Origin: Rhipidocladum racemiflorum
Lineage: Eukaryota > Streptophyta > Magnoliopsida > Poales > Poaceae
Length of the DNA: 64,000 bases
Assembly (NCBI GenBank): GCA_036346355.1
Contig: JAYEVF010000031.1
Span: 434,001 to 498,000 of the forward strand
Direction of reading: 5' to 3'
A model generated the notes under the pieces. That model did not search any database. It saw nothing but the letters and a program-made list of their open reading frames with translations, and had not been told where the DNA came from. The position numbers and the translations under genes were made by a program. Positions 20,786 through 33,325 of the stretch are shown in pieces; within the stretch, counting starts at the first letter, position 1; each line of letters starts with the position of its first letter.

Positions 20786-22291
20786 CTTGAGCTTCCGCCG
20801 GATTTTCAACAAGAATTTGCTCCTCAAACGCCTCCTTGGCCATGACCACGTCACTCTCCGCGTGATCGTTCTCTACACGATAACAATGCATATGGAATGA
20901 GATGCATGCAATGCATATGAGATGGAATAACAAATGAAGACTCTCAAAAAATGCAAGCATTCAACAAACCAAAATGAGAATACAACGTTAACACTCCACA
21001 TTAATAGCCAAGCACTACTTTGAAATGCTCATCTCTATTCCAACCAAATCCTACCCTTGGTAGCAACTCTAAACTTCAAGATAGCAACTTCCAAGAGCAT
21101 AACTATTGCTCCATGAATCCAATTCAAGCAAGCAAGTACATTTTCACAATCTACACGAAGTTCCCTACAACTTTCTAGGCAAAATTAAATCTTAATTCAA
21201 CACCTAAAAGGTCCTAAAATTCAGTTCAAGTTATATGCATCAACTTTCAGAATTTCAGGACAACATGTAATTTAAATGAGCATATCCTTTAATCCGCTCA
21301 ACCAAAATGAGCCCTCCCAGTTTATAATTACACACAAGGACAATACCTACAGATACATCTAACCCTAATTGACCAACAATCAATTTAGCTTGCTCAAAAA
21401 CCGAAAAGAACAGCACTCTGCACAATTGCAACCAATATGGACAGATTTCACTAAATTCATCATAACTTCCTAACCACTTCACCAAATTGAGCAAACTCAG
21501 ATTCTAAATGATCATAAGACATAGACCTACGACTTAAATTCATCCAATTAACCAACAACTGCATGGAGTGCTCCCAGTTTTGCCAGGAACAGAGAACAAT
21601 CTCAGTGTTCCAAATCTTCAGACAGTTAGTCATTCAAATGAGTGTAACTTCTTAATCCCTCAACCAAACTGAGTGTTCCCAGTTTCTAATTGAGCATAAG
21701 GACCTTAAATACAAATCACACTGCCCCCAATTGATCATAACTAGTTTAACCCTCCCAAAACCAAGTGGAACAGCAGCTCTGTACGATTTGATCCAACTCT
21801 GGACAGTCTGTACCAAATTGGTCATAACTTTCATCTGGATTAACGAAATCAAATGATTCTAGTTGTAAATGATAGATAATTCGATTATCTACAACTAATT
21901 CTGCAGCTGTCAAGAGAGATGAAGCTTCTAAATTGTTTAAAAAGACGAAAAACAGCAGCTCTGAAATCTGCTCGAAAATCAGAACTTTGCTCCAAACACT
22001 AGGACATGGGTTTCCCTCCAAAACTTTCCCCAAATATGACCTAGGGCGCCCAAAACAGCAGGAGGAGACCATCTAGGACTAGATCTAGCCATGGGGGAAG
22101 GGCTCACCTGTGCCTCCCTCAAGGAGGAGCCATGGGGAGAAGGTGGAGGAGCTTGGTTGGGGCTGCTGCAGGTGGAGGAGCTCATGGGGGAGCTGCAGCA
22201 ACTTGGAGGAGCTGGGGAGGAGCTTCAAGGTGCTGCCATGGAGGTGGTTCTCCCCAAGAGGAGCTGGCCAGGACCTTGCTTGGGGCTGCAC
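20786..22291 (-). other. Exons 1 and 2 of the LTR-internal ORF in E2
   Basis: On the minus strand, exon 1 runs from about 22291 to 22108 (donor ACAG|GTGAGC) and ends FSPWLLLEGGT; exon 2 is 20872-20786, 87 nt as in E1, with donor AAG|GCAAGT, ending EEQILVENPAEAQ. There are no indels relative to E1 in exon 2 despite many substitutions. Exon 3 is missing because A1 and E1 cut this LTR. Confidence 0.38.
21097..21880 (+). repeat. Degenerate tandem repeat of about 182 bp in E2
   Basis: Five units with the ATAACTT / CCAAATTGAG / GTTTCTAAAT core, spaced 180-184 bp. Confidence 0.65.
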
Positions 22292-22390
22292 GGTTGGAGG
22301 AGAGGCTTTGGGGCAGCATGGTTGGGGAGAAAATGAAATGGGTGGCTGCTGTTTTTTTGTATTAAACTCTTGCTATTTGGTGCCCACTAG

Positions 22391-24741
22391 TGTCAGAACC
22401 CGAATTTGCAAATCCAGACCCTCTATGTATTCAGCACTAGTCCAGGATCATGCTAGTGCACACAGTCTCAACATCGGTATATATCACAATCATACTCAAC
22501 GAATAATTAAGTACTTTATAGAAAGGAAATATAACGGGTTGCTCAACCTTATGGTCAAGTTACAAAAGTACACCTCGCAGGGCTAAAATCTTACTCAAAT
22601 AGAAACTGCAGCGGAATATAAAGAAAATGCGTGGCACCAACCAATATGCCATAGGCAACTGACTGGGCTCTCCCCGTAGCTTGTCGGCTCTTCCTGGAGC
22701 TCCTCCTCCAGTGCTGGCGTTGATTCTTCTTCAACTGGTGTTTTATTGTGGCAAGGGTGAGTACTTCGTACTCAGCAAGTCATGCACAAAATGCAACTAA
22801 TATTCTATATGCATGGCTTATTATAAAGGATAGGTTAACAGGTTCATTTGCAGTAAAGCAGCAATTAGCAAGTAACATAAGTAGATTCGAAAGCAGTAGA
22901 AGCAATGTAGTATCAACAACTTTTCCAGGAGTTAAATAAACACTTCCCCTTTCCTAATCCACATTTCCATCAGCGTCATCGTTAAAACCAACCAAACTTT
23001 TCAAGTCCAAGTTGTTTTCATGAAAGTCTAACCCTTGACTGTAATTCCCGAGCAATGTCCAATGCCGCGGACACGGCTATTCGAATAGATTTTACACTCT
23101 GCAGAGGTTATGCACTTTACCCACAAGATACAGCCAAACACCACAAAGGCGAGTGTCCGTAACAAAGTCTTTCGGAAACTTCTAACAGCACGTGGGCCTC
23201 TCCGGTTATTACACACTAACCCTTCCCTTAACAAAGGCGAAGTCTAGGCCAATCAACCGTTAGATGGGTACCTGGCCGCAGCCTCGGTACGCTCCCCCGT
23301 ACAACTACACCGAAGGGTATAGTTGACACCCCGAGGTCCCACAGGTACGTTATTATCAACTTAATCAACTAGGTTCGTCCCATTACAGACATGTGGTTGC
23401 ACGATTGACTCAGTTCAAAGGCTTGCAAGGTTAAGTCATTAGGTTGACCAGGGCAAGACTACCCGAAGAACCAAATCAACTTCCCTGGTGCCATTCATGG
23501 CCCACCGTATCATTCTTGCCACATGCCCCGGTCTAAATCTATTTATCAAATCCCAGTTGATTACCATGCACCACGTGCCATCGATAACAACATCAATAAC
23601 ACATGACACTTCTCAAAAACATGTTCCATATGCCATTAAGTCAATGTTAACATGTAATTATCAAAAATCATGTTGTGACTACGTGGCAGGTCTAAGCAAT
23701 AAAATACAACGGTCCAATTACCCTTGTTGGCAATTTAATAATGTCTAACTAAACATTCCACAACTAGGGTGACAAGGGGTTCATGGCATACAATTATATT
23801 TATCAAGGTGTCATACAGCAACTAGGTATTTAGCTAATACCAGAATTAATCAACATAAATTCTAATTAAATTAGCATGCAATACTTTGAAGCAACATAAT
23901 TTCAAAAGAAAGGGCTCAACATGGTCAAAGCACAACTTGCCTTCAAAGAGCAATAAATAAATAAATAAATAAAATAGTACATGAAAAATGCTCAAAACCT
24001 CAAACAAAGTCCACAAAAAGAAAGGACATAATTTGACGAATTTTTAGAAATTGGAATCGCCCAAATCGGAGATAAAATGCAAAAGTTATAATTGTTTAAA
24101 GTTTAAAGAATCTATTAATTAAATAATAACAGAGAAAATTTCATATTAAAAATTTAATTAAAATTCATATTTAAGTAGATCTCAATTTTATAAAAATTTA
24201 GAAATTGGAATCGTTCAAATCGGAGTTAAAACGCAAAAGTTATAGGCGTTTGAAGTTTGAAAATTCAAATAAATCAATAAACCGAATTAATTCATTTATT
24301 TTTCTATTGAAAAATCAATTTATTGCGTTAGCAGGACACGTGGACCAATCGGGAGCCGCCACGTCACCTCGGGTCTATGGAACCGGCGCATGGCACGGCT
24401 CGGTCCACCGTGGACCCGGCCCACGGGAACATGTCACACCAACATGTGGACCCCTCGGGTGACGTCGGCGTGACGTCACCGTGCCTCGGCCACACGGTAT
24501 TGACACACGGGCCCCAACGTGATGTCAGCACGATGTCATGGAGACGTTGGTCCAGCCGCTGACATGCGGGCCCCACGCTAACGTCACGCGTTGACGTTAG
24601 CGACGACCGGGCGCGATCGCGCTGACCGCGCCGGTCCAACTCCCAGACACGCGGCACAATCTGGGCCATTGATTTGAAAATCAACGATCCAGATCAGATC
24701 TAACCTCAGGCGTTTGGAAATAACGCGGTTGATCTGGACCG
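22391..24741 (-). repeat. A': partial LTR of family A, minus orientation
   Basis: Starts TGTCAGAACCCGAATTTGC, the reverse complement of an A LTR terminus, and follows the A LTR to about 24741, where GGTTGATCTGGACC (compare 6390) abuts element D. About 1.1 kb of LTR start is absent and may lie beyond D, outside the window. It is closest to A1. It keeps the 59-nt third exon of the LTR ORF (22734-22676 on minus, last codon TAC in place of TAG). Most of exon 2 is replaced by a TAAA microsatellite at 23951-23976. Confidence 0.82.
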
Positions 24742-27085
24742 CCCCGGCATTTAATATGCCTGAATGCTACCAAACATAAGCTAAACAACATCTAAATACC
24801 ACAATTAAACATAAATTCCAGCAAAGGCGCACATGCTAAAAACCGAGATTTCGGCAGCATCTCCTTTGTTTTAACATGAATTAACACAATATCAATATCA
24901 TGGCAAGATATGTCATAGCACACGACAAATAAAACATCAACATAAATGGATATATCATCAAATTACGCCAATAAAAGCATGCTCAACCACTTCATAAGCT
25001 ATAACCAAGCAAATAAGGAATCACAAGCATGCTAAATTAAACCCTACATTAAGTTTATGGCACAACTCTTAATATCATGTCTCCAAGTGATTAATTATGG
25101 ACTATGATGGTGGAGCTACGTGTAGAAGTGTAGCTAGACCCTTTTTCCCGCATGCCGATCTCAAAGTACCTAAAAACAACATAAAACACAAGCGTGAGTT
25201 CGAAAACTCAGCAAGCATATTGTAATGGACAACAAGATCATTTACAAGACAATAATACCTTACATCACATATAACATCTCATACTTGAGCACATAACAAC
25301 ATCATCATCATTAAATATGTATTGCAATGCAATGCAATGCAATGTTATGCTCATATCTCCTTGGAAACTCATACCGGTATGGTTGAGTAGACACCCGTCG
25401 GTGTGCACCCTCTCCCCCCTTCCATCCCGAAGATGGAGGGTGCCTACTCCTCGCTTCCATTCACCACGTGAATGGAATCACGATGTAGGTCTTACTCAAT
25501 GGCGTTCCGGACTAGTCATAACTTTCTCACCGGCCTTTCCCGGATTAGTTAATGACTTTCTCACCGCCCTCGCCCCATCTCATGTCATGCATGAACTATG
25601 CCAATTATCATATTTCACATGTACATAAACATATGGCATCTCATCATGACAAATATTACACATGGCATCGAATTATGATAAGTATAGACACATAGCATCA
25701 TATCATGATAATCATACTCAATATATCATTGGAAAACAGCAAGCAAGGCAAGTGATCATAGCAAGTATTCAATCTTTCAACCAATATCAACAAGCAACCT
25801 ACAATCCGCTATACATTACAACACACTTGCCTCAACCGCGGGCGACGGATTTGTGGGAAGTCGAGGGCACTCCCGGTGTCACACCACCTGCACATAGGCA
25901 TCACAAACTCACAATCATGCCCACAAAACAGTACGCAAAACCCCATCTAACCCGACATTGCCCACTACTCGCAAAACCTAAAAACAGAGGTTCTGACCCG
26001 ACGGGACAGCAGCCTTGCAAAAAGCATAACTTGAGTTCTGGGACTCCGAATCAATTAAACGAGTTCATCCTCGCGTAGCTTAGGAAATTTCCCAACTTTC
26101 TCTAGGTATAGGGAAAGACTGATTCGGAATCTAATGTCGTCTAATCTACAGATTACCGTGATCTGTTCCAATTACGTCACAGATTTTAACACGCTCGGTA
26201 AAACAGCCATAACTTTTAAACGGCTGGGCGGAATTTAACTTTCTTTATATCCACGGAAAGATAATTAAATTATCTACAACTTCTTCAACATCCATACTAC
26301 AAGATTCGGATTGTAAATTGGCGAAAACGTGAACCCTAGCTCGACTACTCAAACTACCCGAAAACAGAAACGTGGCAACATCTAGATCTAACCCAAATTA
26401 CTCAAATCCAGCACCACCAATTGATATAAAAACTTGATAAACTCCCTAATAACAGTACCTAGCTCATCCCCGAGGAGCCCCATGATCATACCTTTGCCCG
26501 ACGCACGAAAACTCCAATCGATCTCCTCGCACCTCGCTCCTCGCTCCTCGCTCCTCGGATGGATCTATGAGGATGCCGGGGTGGGGAGGTCACCCTAGGG
26601 CATCAAGGGGTGTGGAGGAGAGGTGGTGTGCAATGGGGAGCAATGGGGGCGCCATGGGGGCAAGAGATGGGGCGGCTAGGAGGTGGAGGGAGGAGGAAGG
26701 GTGGCGGCTAGGGTTAGGGGCGCATGGGGGCAGGGGTGGACGTCCCAAGGGCTGGTGGGGAGCCCTTTTACCAGCCCCCACACCCAAACCTAGTCCGTTA
26801 CGGAGACCTACTCCATCCCACCAAAGCCCACCAAGGCCCAAACTCCCTGAAGGCCCAAAACCCCTAAACGGCCGGAAAAGCTATTAACCTCCATATCCTA
26901 TAGTTTTAACCTTAATTCCACATCTCATAATGTTATTAACCTTATCATGCACGTTAAATAAGGTTACGACGCTCCGTGGTGTCACAACACTTCAAAAGGC
27001 CCAAAAACGCGAGTAAACCTCTAGCCGTAAGATTTTCTTCTCTAATTTCGCAATTTGTAATGTCACACCAAAACGTAGTGTCACA
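24742..27085 (-). repeat. D 3' LTR
   Basis: 2344 bp. On the minus strand it starts TGTGACACTACG at 27085; the other end (CCCCGGCATTT at 24742) joins A' directly. It contains a GCAAT microsatellite (about 25320-25343), a CTCGCTC tandem repeat near 26526-26553 (one unit fewer than in the 5' LTR), and the site GATGG (26666-26670) that element C occupied in the sister LTR. Confidence 0.82.
26666..26670. other. Unoccupied counterpart of the element C target site
   Basis: The text CAAGAGATGGGGCGGC is continuous here. In the sister LTR it is split by element C with GATGG on both sides (45264-45268 and 53157-53161). Confidence 0.9.
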
Positions 27086-28639
27086 TTCTTCCCCCCTTCA
27101 ACAGGATTCGACCTCGAATCCGAAGGACACCAAAAACAACTACCAAGTCCCCAAGGGACAAAGGCTTCTCAACCGCAAAGGCTCCATCAACCCAAAACGC
27201 TCGAATCCTCACGACAAACATTTCGCACTTCTATCACAACCAACCTGACTACCACACTCCATCAAACTCAATCATGACACAAAATCCCATCTCTTCCAAT
27301 TATTTGACCCTTTTCACAAAGAATCAAAATTAACTAATGTCAGCTACGTACATAGCCTTCATCGACAAAACTTTTCTTTTCTTCCACAAACCACGCTACA
27401 CTTTCATTCTACCCCCTCCCAGGGATAACACACACCCAGGGACAACTAGCTACGACAAAGTTCACGACATATCACTATATTTCAAATTATCATCACTTTT
27501 TAACAATCCAACCATATTCTCAACAAGGTTTGGACTGACATCACCAACTTCCAACATGACCACCCTTCGAACCACAACCAAAGTTCTACGCCTAGCCCAA
27601 GGTAGAGCTGTAAATTATTACCAAACCTCAACTGGTTCTTTTCTTATGAGGGTCTCGCCCTCACACTTTCTCACTGAAAAACTACCAAACCCATGAGTAT
27701 AATCCTCCATTATGCTCAACAATTCCATAGACATTTCTATTCACATCTCAAACGAGAATGCCAACAAAGAGCAACTCTCTTAGTCGGATGAACCACATTC
27801 ATCAACTCGAACCCAAAACACAACAAATCACTTGGAACAAAGGTTTAACAACCTCGAAAGATCACTCGATCTCTTTTCCTAAGTCAAGTCGCAAAGGAAA
27901 AACTCCAATCTCAAATCAATGCGATACATCTCGCATCGGGGACCACTCAAAAAAAAGAGAGAGACTCCACACAATTCTTTGTCAGAAATTCTCAACAATC
28001 AATGACAACTCGACTCACTTTCACCACAGCCAAGCATCTCATAAAAACAACATTGTGGAAGAGAAAACCGATTCTCAAACCAATCGAAAGAATCCACAAC
28101 CGCCATAATAACTCTCAAGGAAACAAGGAAACCCAATCCTCTTACAACAAAGCCAAATGCCAAGAACTCTTCACTCTTTCTTTTCATGCTAAAGAGCAAA
28201 TGGAAATCTAGATTCATGACATGAATCCAAGCTTTTCGAGAGCACACCGGATTAGTCATATTTCCCTATATGACTTACTCACCGACCTGGCTCAACGACT
28301 CTTTTATCAATAGACATCTATAAATGATGTCATGTTTCCTTTTCACCATTCATTCATCATGTACAACGCTACCAAATAGTCATTCACAAGACAACTTCTT
28401 CCTCTGCATCACATGATTAAAACTTGGATAGCATCGATGATTGCGCCCAATCATAAAACTATGAGGGGAACACCATTAACAGGAAAACACCACGCCATAC
28501 ATAACCCGTCGACAATTGAAAGCCAAATTTGTAAAGCATCGCGTTTTAACCAAAATCAACATTTTGAAAGAGAACATCAATTCTCAAAGAGAAATGGGAG
28601 ACTCATTTTCCCAAAATGAGAACACTTCACCAACCCGAA
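27086..28639 (-). other. D interior, part 1, no genes seen
   Basis: Begins with a PPT (on minus: GAAGGGGGGAAGAA next to the LTR, 27086-27097). The remainder, as read on the plus strand, is rich in A and C. Open stretches up to about 120 codons show no motif. It ends at the A2 insertion. Confidence 0.6.
28635..28639. repeat. TSD of A2, left
   Basis: CCGAA, identical to 40692-40696. Confidence 0.92.
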
Positions 28640-29256
28640 TGTAACACCCCAAAATTTTACTTGTCCTAAATTCATGTGTGATTTGGCACTTTGGTGAATT
28701 TTTGGAATTTTCTGGAATTTATTTGGATTTAATTGGAATTTATTTGAATTTATTCCATTTTGAAATAATTAAAGAATTTAATTTTGCAAATAAAATTTTG
28801 TTGGAAATATTTTATTTGAGTCCAAAATGATCCAAAGTATTTTCCGTAATTTTTCTCGAATTTTTCGAGTCATTTGCTATTTTTAATGAATTAAATGAAT
28901 TACTAGGAATTATTTTAAATATTAAATCGCTGGAAAATCAAACTCGGGTCAAATCGCTCATCCGACCGAAGTCGGAACCCGAAGTCGGACTCGAGTCCGA
29001 CCGAGCCACGTGACTCGGCCAAGACCACTCCTAACCCTAATTAATCCCAACCGTTGGATCAAGATCCAACGGCCGAGATCCGCCGACCGACCCGAGCCGT
29101 GTCCGACCGGACCGTCGCGCCGCGGCGATCGTGGGCCGCTGATCGTGCTAATGCGGTACGGCTCTCCGTCGTCGTCTCCGCCCGAGTCCGAGCCCGGACT
29201 CCGCCCGTGTCCGCCGTGGAAAACTAGGTCTCCGTTTTACGCCGGACGCCGAGGCT

Positions 29257-29264
29257 ATTTAAAG
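29257..29264 (+). promoter_or_regulatory. Probable TATA box of the A2 5' LTR
   Basis: TATTTAAA in GC-rich sequence, followed by pyrimidine-rich TCCCTTCTCTACTTCACC, a plausible start region. Confidence 0.6.
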
Positions 29265-29399
29265 CCCGGCATACCGAGGACCGCCGTGATCCGCGCCCTC
29301 CCTTCTCTACTTCACCGAGGCAAAGCCACCGCCGTTTAGCCGTGCGAAGCTCGCCAGTAGTTGCGCGCCGCTCATACGGTCTTTGCTTCGTTCGCCGCC

Positions 29400-31820
29400 G
29401 TCCGCCGTCCCCTGGCCGTTGACCTCGGTCCGGACTCACCGCGACGACGCACTGAAGGACATCTCACTTCACGGAGGAGGCCAGAACGCCGTTGGCCGTG
29501 TCGCCGTCCCCTCGGCCCGGCCAGCTCGCCCAAGACGCCATCGCTGCCAAGCTTCTCGCTGCTCGATCAAGATCCGGCGTCCCAGTTGTGCCACGCCACC
29601 GCACGCGGTGAGATCCCGTCAAAATTCCAGATCTAATCTCGACTGGCCGGATCTAGATCCAACGGTTCGGATCGAACGCGTTAACTCAAACGCGTGAAAG
29701 CCGATCTAATGGGCCGCCGATTTTCAAATCAACGGCCAAGATTGGCGCCACGTGTCGGGAAGCTCGACCGCCATGGGAAGACTCAGGTAGGACGCCGACA
29801 CGCCGCCCGTGTCGGCGTGACGCGGATCGAACCGCACCATGATGTCATCGCCGACGCCATGGCAGCCCGCATGTCGCGGTCTCAGCCGAGCGCCGACGCC
29901 ACCCATGACGCTATCGGTGGGACCCAATTGCCAAAGACTGCGGTGAGCCCGCCGACGCCGGCGATGACGCCACCCGAGTGGGCCCACATGTCGGGCCTCT
30001 CCGCGGAGTCGTGGACCGAGTCCACGGTGGACCCGGAGCCGAGCGTGGACCAAGTCCATGGACGGTACCGACGCCACCGGCCAATCGTAGGCTGCCACGT
30101 GTCCTTGCCGACGCAATAATTAATTTCCAAAAGAAAATGATTTATTAATTCGAAATATTGATTCAAATTTAGATTCAAACTTCAAACGCTTATAACTTTT
30201 GCGTTTCAACTCCGATTTGAGTGATTCAAATTTCTAAATTTGTATAAAATTGAGATCTACCTAAATATAAATTTTATTTAATTTTTGGACTAAAGTTTTT
30301 CTCTGTAATATTATTTAATTAATTATTTAAACTTTAATAAATCATAACTTTATGCTTTAACTCCAAATTTGATTTATTCTAGTTTCTAAAAATCCAGAAA
30401 ATTATGTTCTCTGTTTTTATTGATTTTATTTTGAGTTTTGTGATGTTTTTGCCTAGTGTTTATTTGTGTATTTGCTATTTGCACGCTTTTCTAGTAGACG
30501 TTGAAGTGCCGGAAGGATTCGAGGGAGAAGTGTTGACTCAGGATCCAACTCAAGACCAAGAGCAAGTACTTTTTGAAGGCAAGTTGTGCTTTGACCATGT
30601 TGATCCCATTTTGAAACCTATTTTGATTTAAACTATTGCATGCTAGTTCAATTAGAAAAATACTTGGTTTAAACATGGGGGTTAGATAAATACCAATTTG
30701 CTATATGACACCTTGATTACTTAAGTATGTGCCATGACCCTTTGTCACCCTAGTTGTGGTTTACTAGTTGCACATTATTAAATTGCCAACATGGGTTTAG
30801 ACCGCTGTAGTATCGCTTAGACTCACTACGTGCTCATAACATGATTTTGGATAATTAAATGTTAATATTGACTTAATGATATATTGAACCTGTTTTGGAA
30901 AAGTATCATGTGATGTTGATGGCACGTGGTGCATGGTAATCAATCGGGGTTTGATAAACGGTTTTCGGCCAAGGGCATGTGGCAAGAGTAATCAGTGGGC
31001 CGGTTGTGGCGTTGGGAATGTTGATTTGGTTCTTGGGTAGTCTTGCCCTGGTCACTCTAAGGACTTAACCTTGCAAGCCTTTGAACTGGTCATACTTGCA
31101 ACCACATGGCTGGAATGGGACGGCCCTAGTTGATTAAGTCGCTAAGGACTCACTTGTGGAGCCTCAGGGTGTCGATTACACCGCTTGTGTGATTGTGCGG
31201 GGAGCGTATCGTGGCTGTGGCCGATACCCATCTAACGGTGTGTTGGTCCCATACTTCGCCTTGGCTAAGGGAAGGGATGGTGTAGAGCACGAACCTGAGA
31301 GGACCACCTGTGTTGTTTGAGGCTTCCAAAGGCTTTGTTACTGAACTCGCCTTTGTGGTGTTTGACCGTATCTTGTGGGTAAAGTGCATAACCTCTGCAG
31401 AGTGTAGAATCTATTTGAATAGCCGAGTCCACGATCTTTGGACAATGCTCGGGAATTACAGTCAAGGGTTAGACTTTCTGAAAATAACTTGGATTTGAAA
31501 AGTTGGGTTGGTTTAGTAATGAAGTTGATGGAAATGTGGTTTAGGATGGGGAAAATGTTTATTAAATTTCCTGAAAAGTTATTTATGCTTTACTTATTTC
31601 TACTGCTTTCGAATCTACTTTTATTACTTGTCAAAAGTCATTTCGCAAATATACCCTGAGCTATTCCTTTGTACCAAGCCATGCATATAGTATATTAGCT
31701 TGCATTCTGTGCATGACTTGCTGAGTACCAAGTACTCACCCTTGCCTCAACACAATACCAGTTGAAGAGGAGATTACGCCAGTTTCGGAGGAGGATTTCC
31801 AAGAAGACCCGTCTACTTAG
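29400..31820 (+). other. Putative three-exon ORF inside the A2 5' LTR
   Basis: Exon 1 ends at 29607 (CGCG|GTGAGA); its frame is best read in the 3' LTR copy (donor after 38193), because indels disturb this copy. Exon 2 is 30498-30578 (81 nt), from TAG|AC to AAG|GCAAGT, and reads DVEVPEGFEGEVLTQDPTQD. Exon 3 is 31762-31820 (59 nt), from ACCAG|TT to TAG, ending EEDFQEDPST. Introns would be 890 and 1183 bp, both in phase 1. Exon 2 differs from A3 at four sites, all synonymous. I find no in-frame ATG in exon 1, so the start is unresolved. The 3' LTR holds the same exons with small indels (exon 2 at 39092-39173). Confidence 0.45.
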
Positions 31821-32111
31821 GGATGCGAGCCCAGTCAGTTGCCTGTGGTATACTGGATGGCGCCACGAAGTTATTTGATTTTCCGCTGCTGTTATTTCTC
31901 TTTTAATAAGTTTCGCCTCGCGAGGCATATATTTGTAACTTGGCCATAAGGTCGAGTAACCCTTTGATTATCTAAATAAAGTACTTTGATAATATCGATT
32001 GGTATGATTGTGATATTTACCGATGTTAAGACTGTGTGCACTAGCGCGTTCCTGGACTAGTGCTGAATACACAGAGGGTCCGGATTTGCAAATTCGGGGT
32101 CCCGACAGAGG

Positions 32112-32123
32112 TGGTATCAGAGC
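32112..32123 (+). other. A2 primer-binding site
   Basis: TGGTATCAGAGC, four bases after the LTR; complementary to the initiator tRNA-Met 3' end. Confidence 0.92.
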
Positions 32124-32325
32124 CATACTTGACTGTAGGCTCAACCCTAGCTAGAATGGTCGTAGTGAGGATAAAACCTATTTTCTAAATCTAAAAATTT
32201 GTGAAGACAAGAAATGACATCTCGACTTATCCCCTTCTCTCTTTTCTTGTCTCTTGCTGAAATTTTCCCTTACCTTGTCACAATTTAAAAATTCCGGGTT
32301 CTTACGTAAAGCACTCTTGTGACAG

Positions 32326-33046
32326 ATGGAGGAAGAGTTCAACCACGTTGATCTCGGGAAGTGGTCACGCCGCTGAACTTTGGCATATGCTCTGCACTCT
32401 CGGAGATTTTGAGAAGCCCCAATACCAAGTAGAAGTGATCGGACAAGCGGGATTGATCAAAGCTTGTGATGTGAAGATTGAGGTACCGCTAGGAAAAAGG
32501 GCCCAGGCAATCGCTCGATACACCGTGACCGCCAGAGATCTACAATGCGGATGGGTATCCAAGAAGTATCACGCGACGAGCAATGCGGCACATTACCCGT
32601 ATCTACGCCGAGAGTTGGAGAGTACGGTGTTCCGCTACCATCCGCTAAATGATAACCTTCTTGACCCGAAGGAGATTCAGGATGAGGATGCCACTGCCAT
32701 ACAGCTTGGCACGATTTATTGTCGCCAGAGGATGTACTAGATAATACAAGCAAGGAGCTACAAAAGGCCCGCAAGGAGATCACGACAGAGAAGAAACGAG
32801 ATGGCGGGAAGCTCAAGAGTATGTGGCACACCTTCTACGAAGGATTGACGAGTTGGAGATGACTTTGTACCACTGCACCCAGAGCCAAGATTTGAGCTAC
32901 ACGAGCGAGATCCGTAAGAGTCGATCTCGATGAGGACACCGCTTCTTCGACTACCACGGATGACACGATTCTTTGGACATGGCAATCGTTTCGCGCCTAT
33001 GCCGCAGCATCCGCACCCAGGCCATGGAGGTTTTCTCGATGAGTGA
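32326..33046 (+). pseudogene. aORF of A2, frameshifted
   Basis: Starts at ATG 32326 (MEEEFNHVDLG), then shifts frame within 15 codons. Continuing blocks: GHAAELWHMLCTLGDFEKPQ, KACDVKIEV, YLRRELESTVFRYHP. It ends with GHGNRFAPMPQHP...GFLDE before the TGA at 33044. It shares this plan with A1 and A3. No known domain; the C-terminal half is charged and looks coiled-coil. It sits 200 bp after the PBS and about 280 bp before gag, on the sense strand. Confidence 0.6.
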
Positions 33047-33325
33047 GCATAGGTTCTATAGTGAGACTCCTTCGCCGAGTCGAGTCATAGAATAAAGAGT
33101 CACCCTTTAGGCGATAGACTCCAGAGTTAGTTCGATTTGGATTTGCTTTGTTTCTTTGAGTGTGCAAGATGTGTTGCAAGGCCCTTAGGCATTGTAAGCA
33201 GCCATACCAAGTTATTAATAATAAAGTTGGACCTTAAAGTTACCCCTTTCGCCCCGCATAAGTTCCATACTACTTGTCTATTTTTGTTTCCCTCTCATCT
33301 CTAAACCTAGAGCAAATCGGACAGG

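Larger units (their letters stand above)
16255..22390 (-). repeat. E2: older family-E LTR fragment, interrupted by solo LTR E1
   Basis: The pieces 16255-16433 and 20159-22390 join into one text that matches E1 (for example 16255-16433 with 17511-17690, and 20164-22380 with 17690-19760). The left end is cut by A1 and the right end by A'. Minus orientation is inferred from E1. No internal domain of a family-E element is present. Confidence 0.8.
28640..32107 (+). repeat. A2 5' LTR
   Basis: 3468 bp. TATA box TATTTAAA at 29257-29264; palindromic units near 29049, 29652 and 29717; ATAACTTTT boxes at 30189 and 30341; putative LTR ORF exons (see 29400-31820). Confidence 0.94.

Noticed and set aside
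21097..21880. The 182-bp repeat as a satellite array
   Set aside because: Only four or five degenerate units, confined to an LTR.
25318..25344. GCAAT repeat as a CRISPR-like or functional array
   Set aside because: A simple microsatellite shared by both D LTRs.
27257..28259. ORFs of 70-119 codons in the D interior
   Set aside because: No motif, no codon pattern, both strands equally open; treated as chance.
32112..32123. tRNA gene fragment
   Set aside because: A 12-base match next to an LTR end is a primer-binding site; no tRNA fold.
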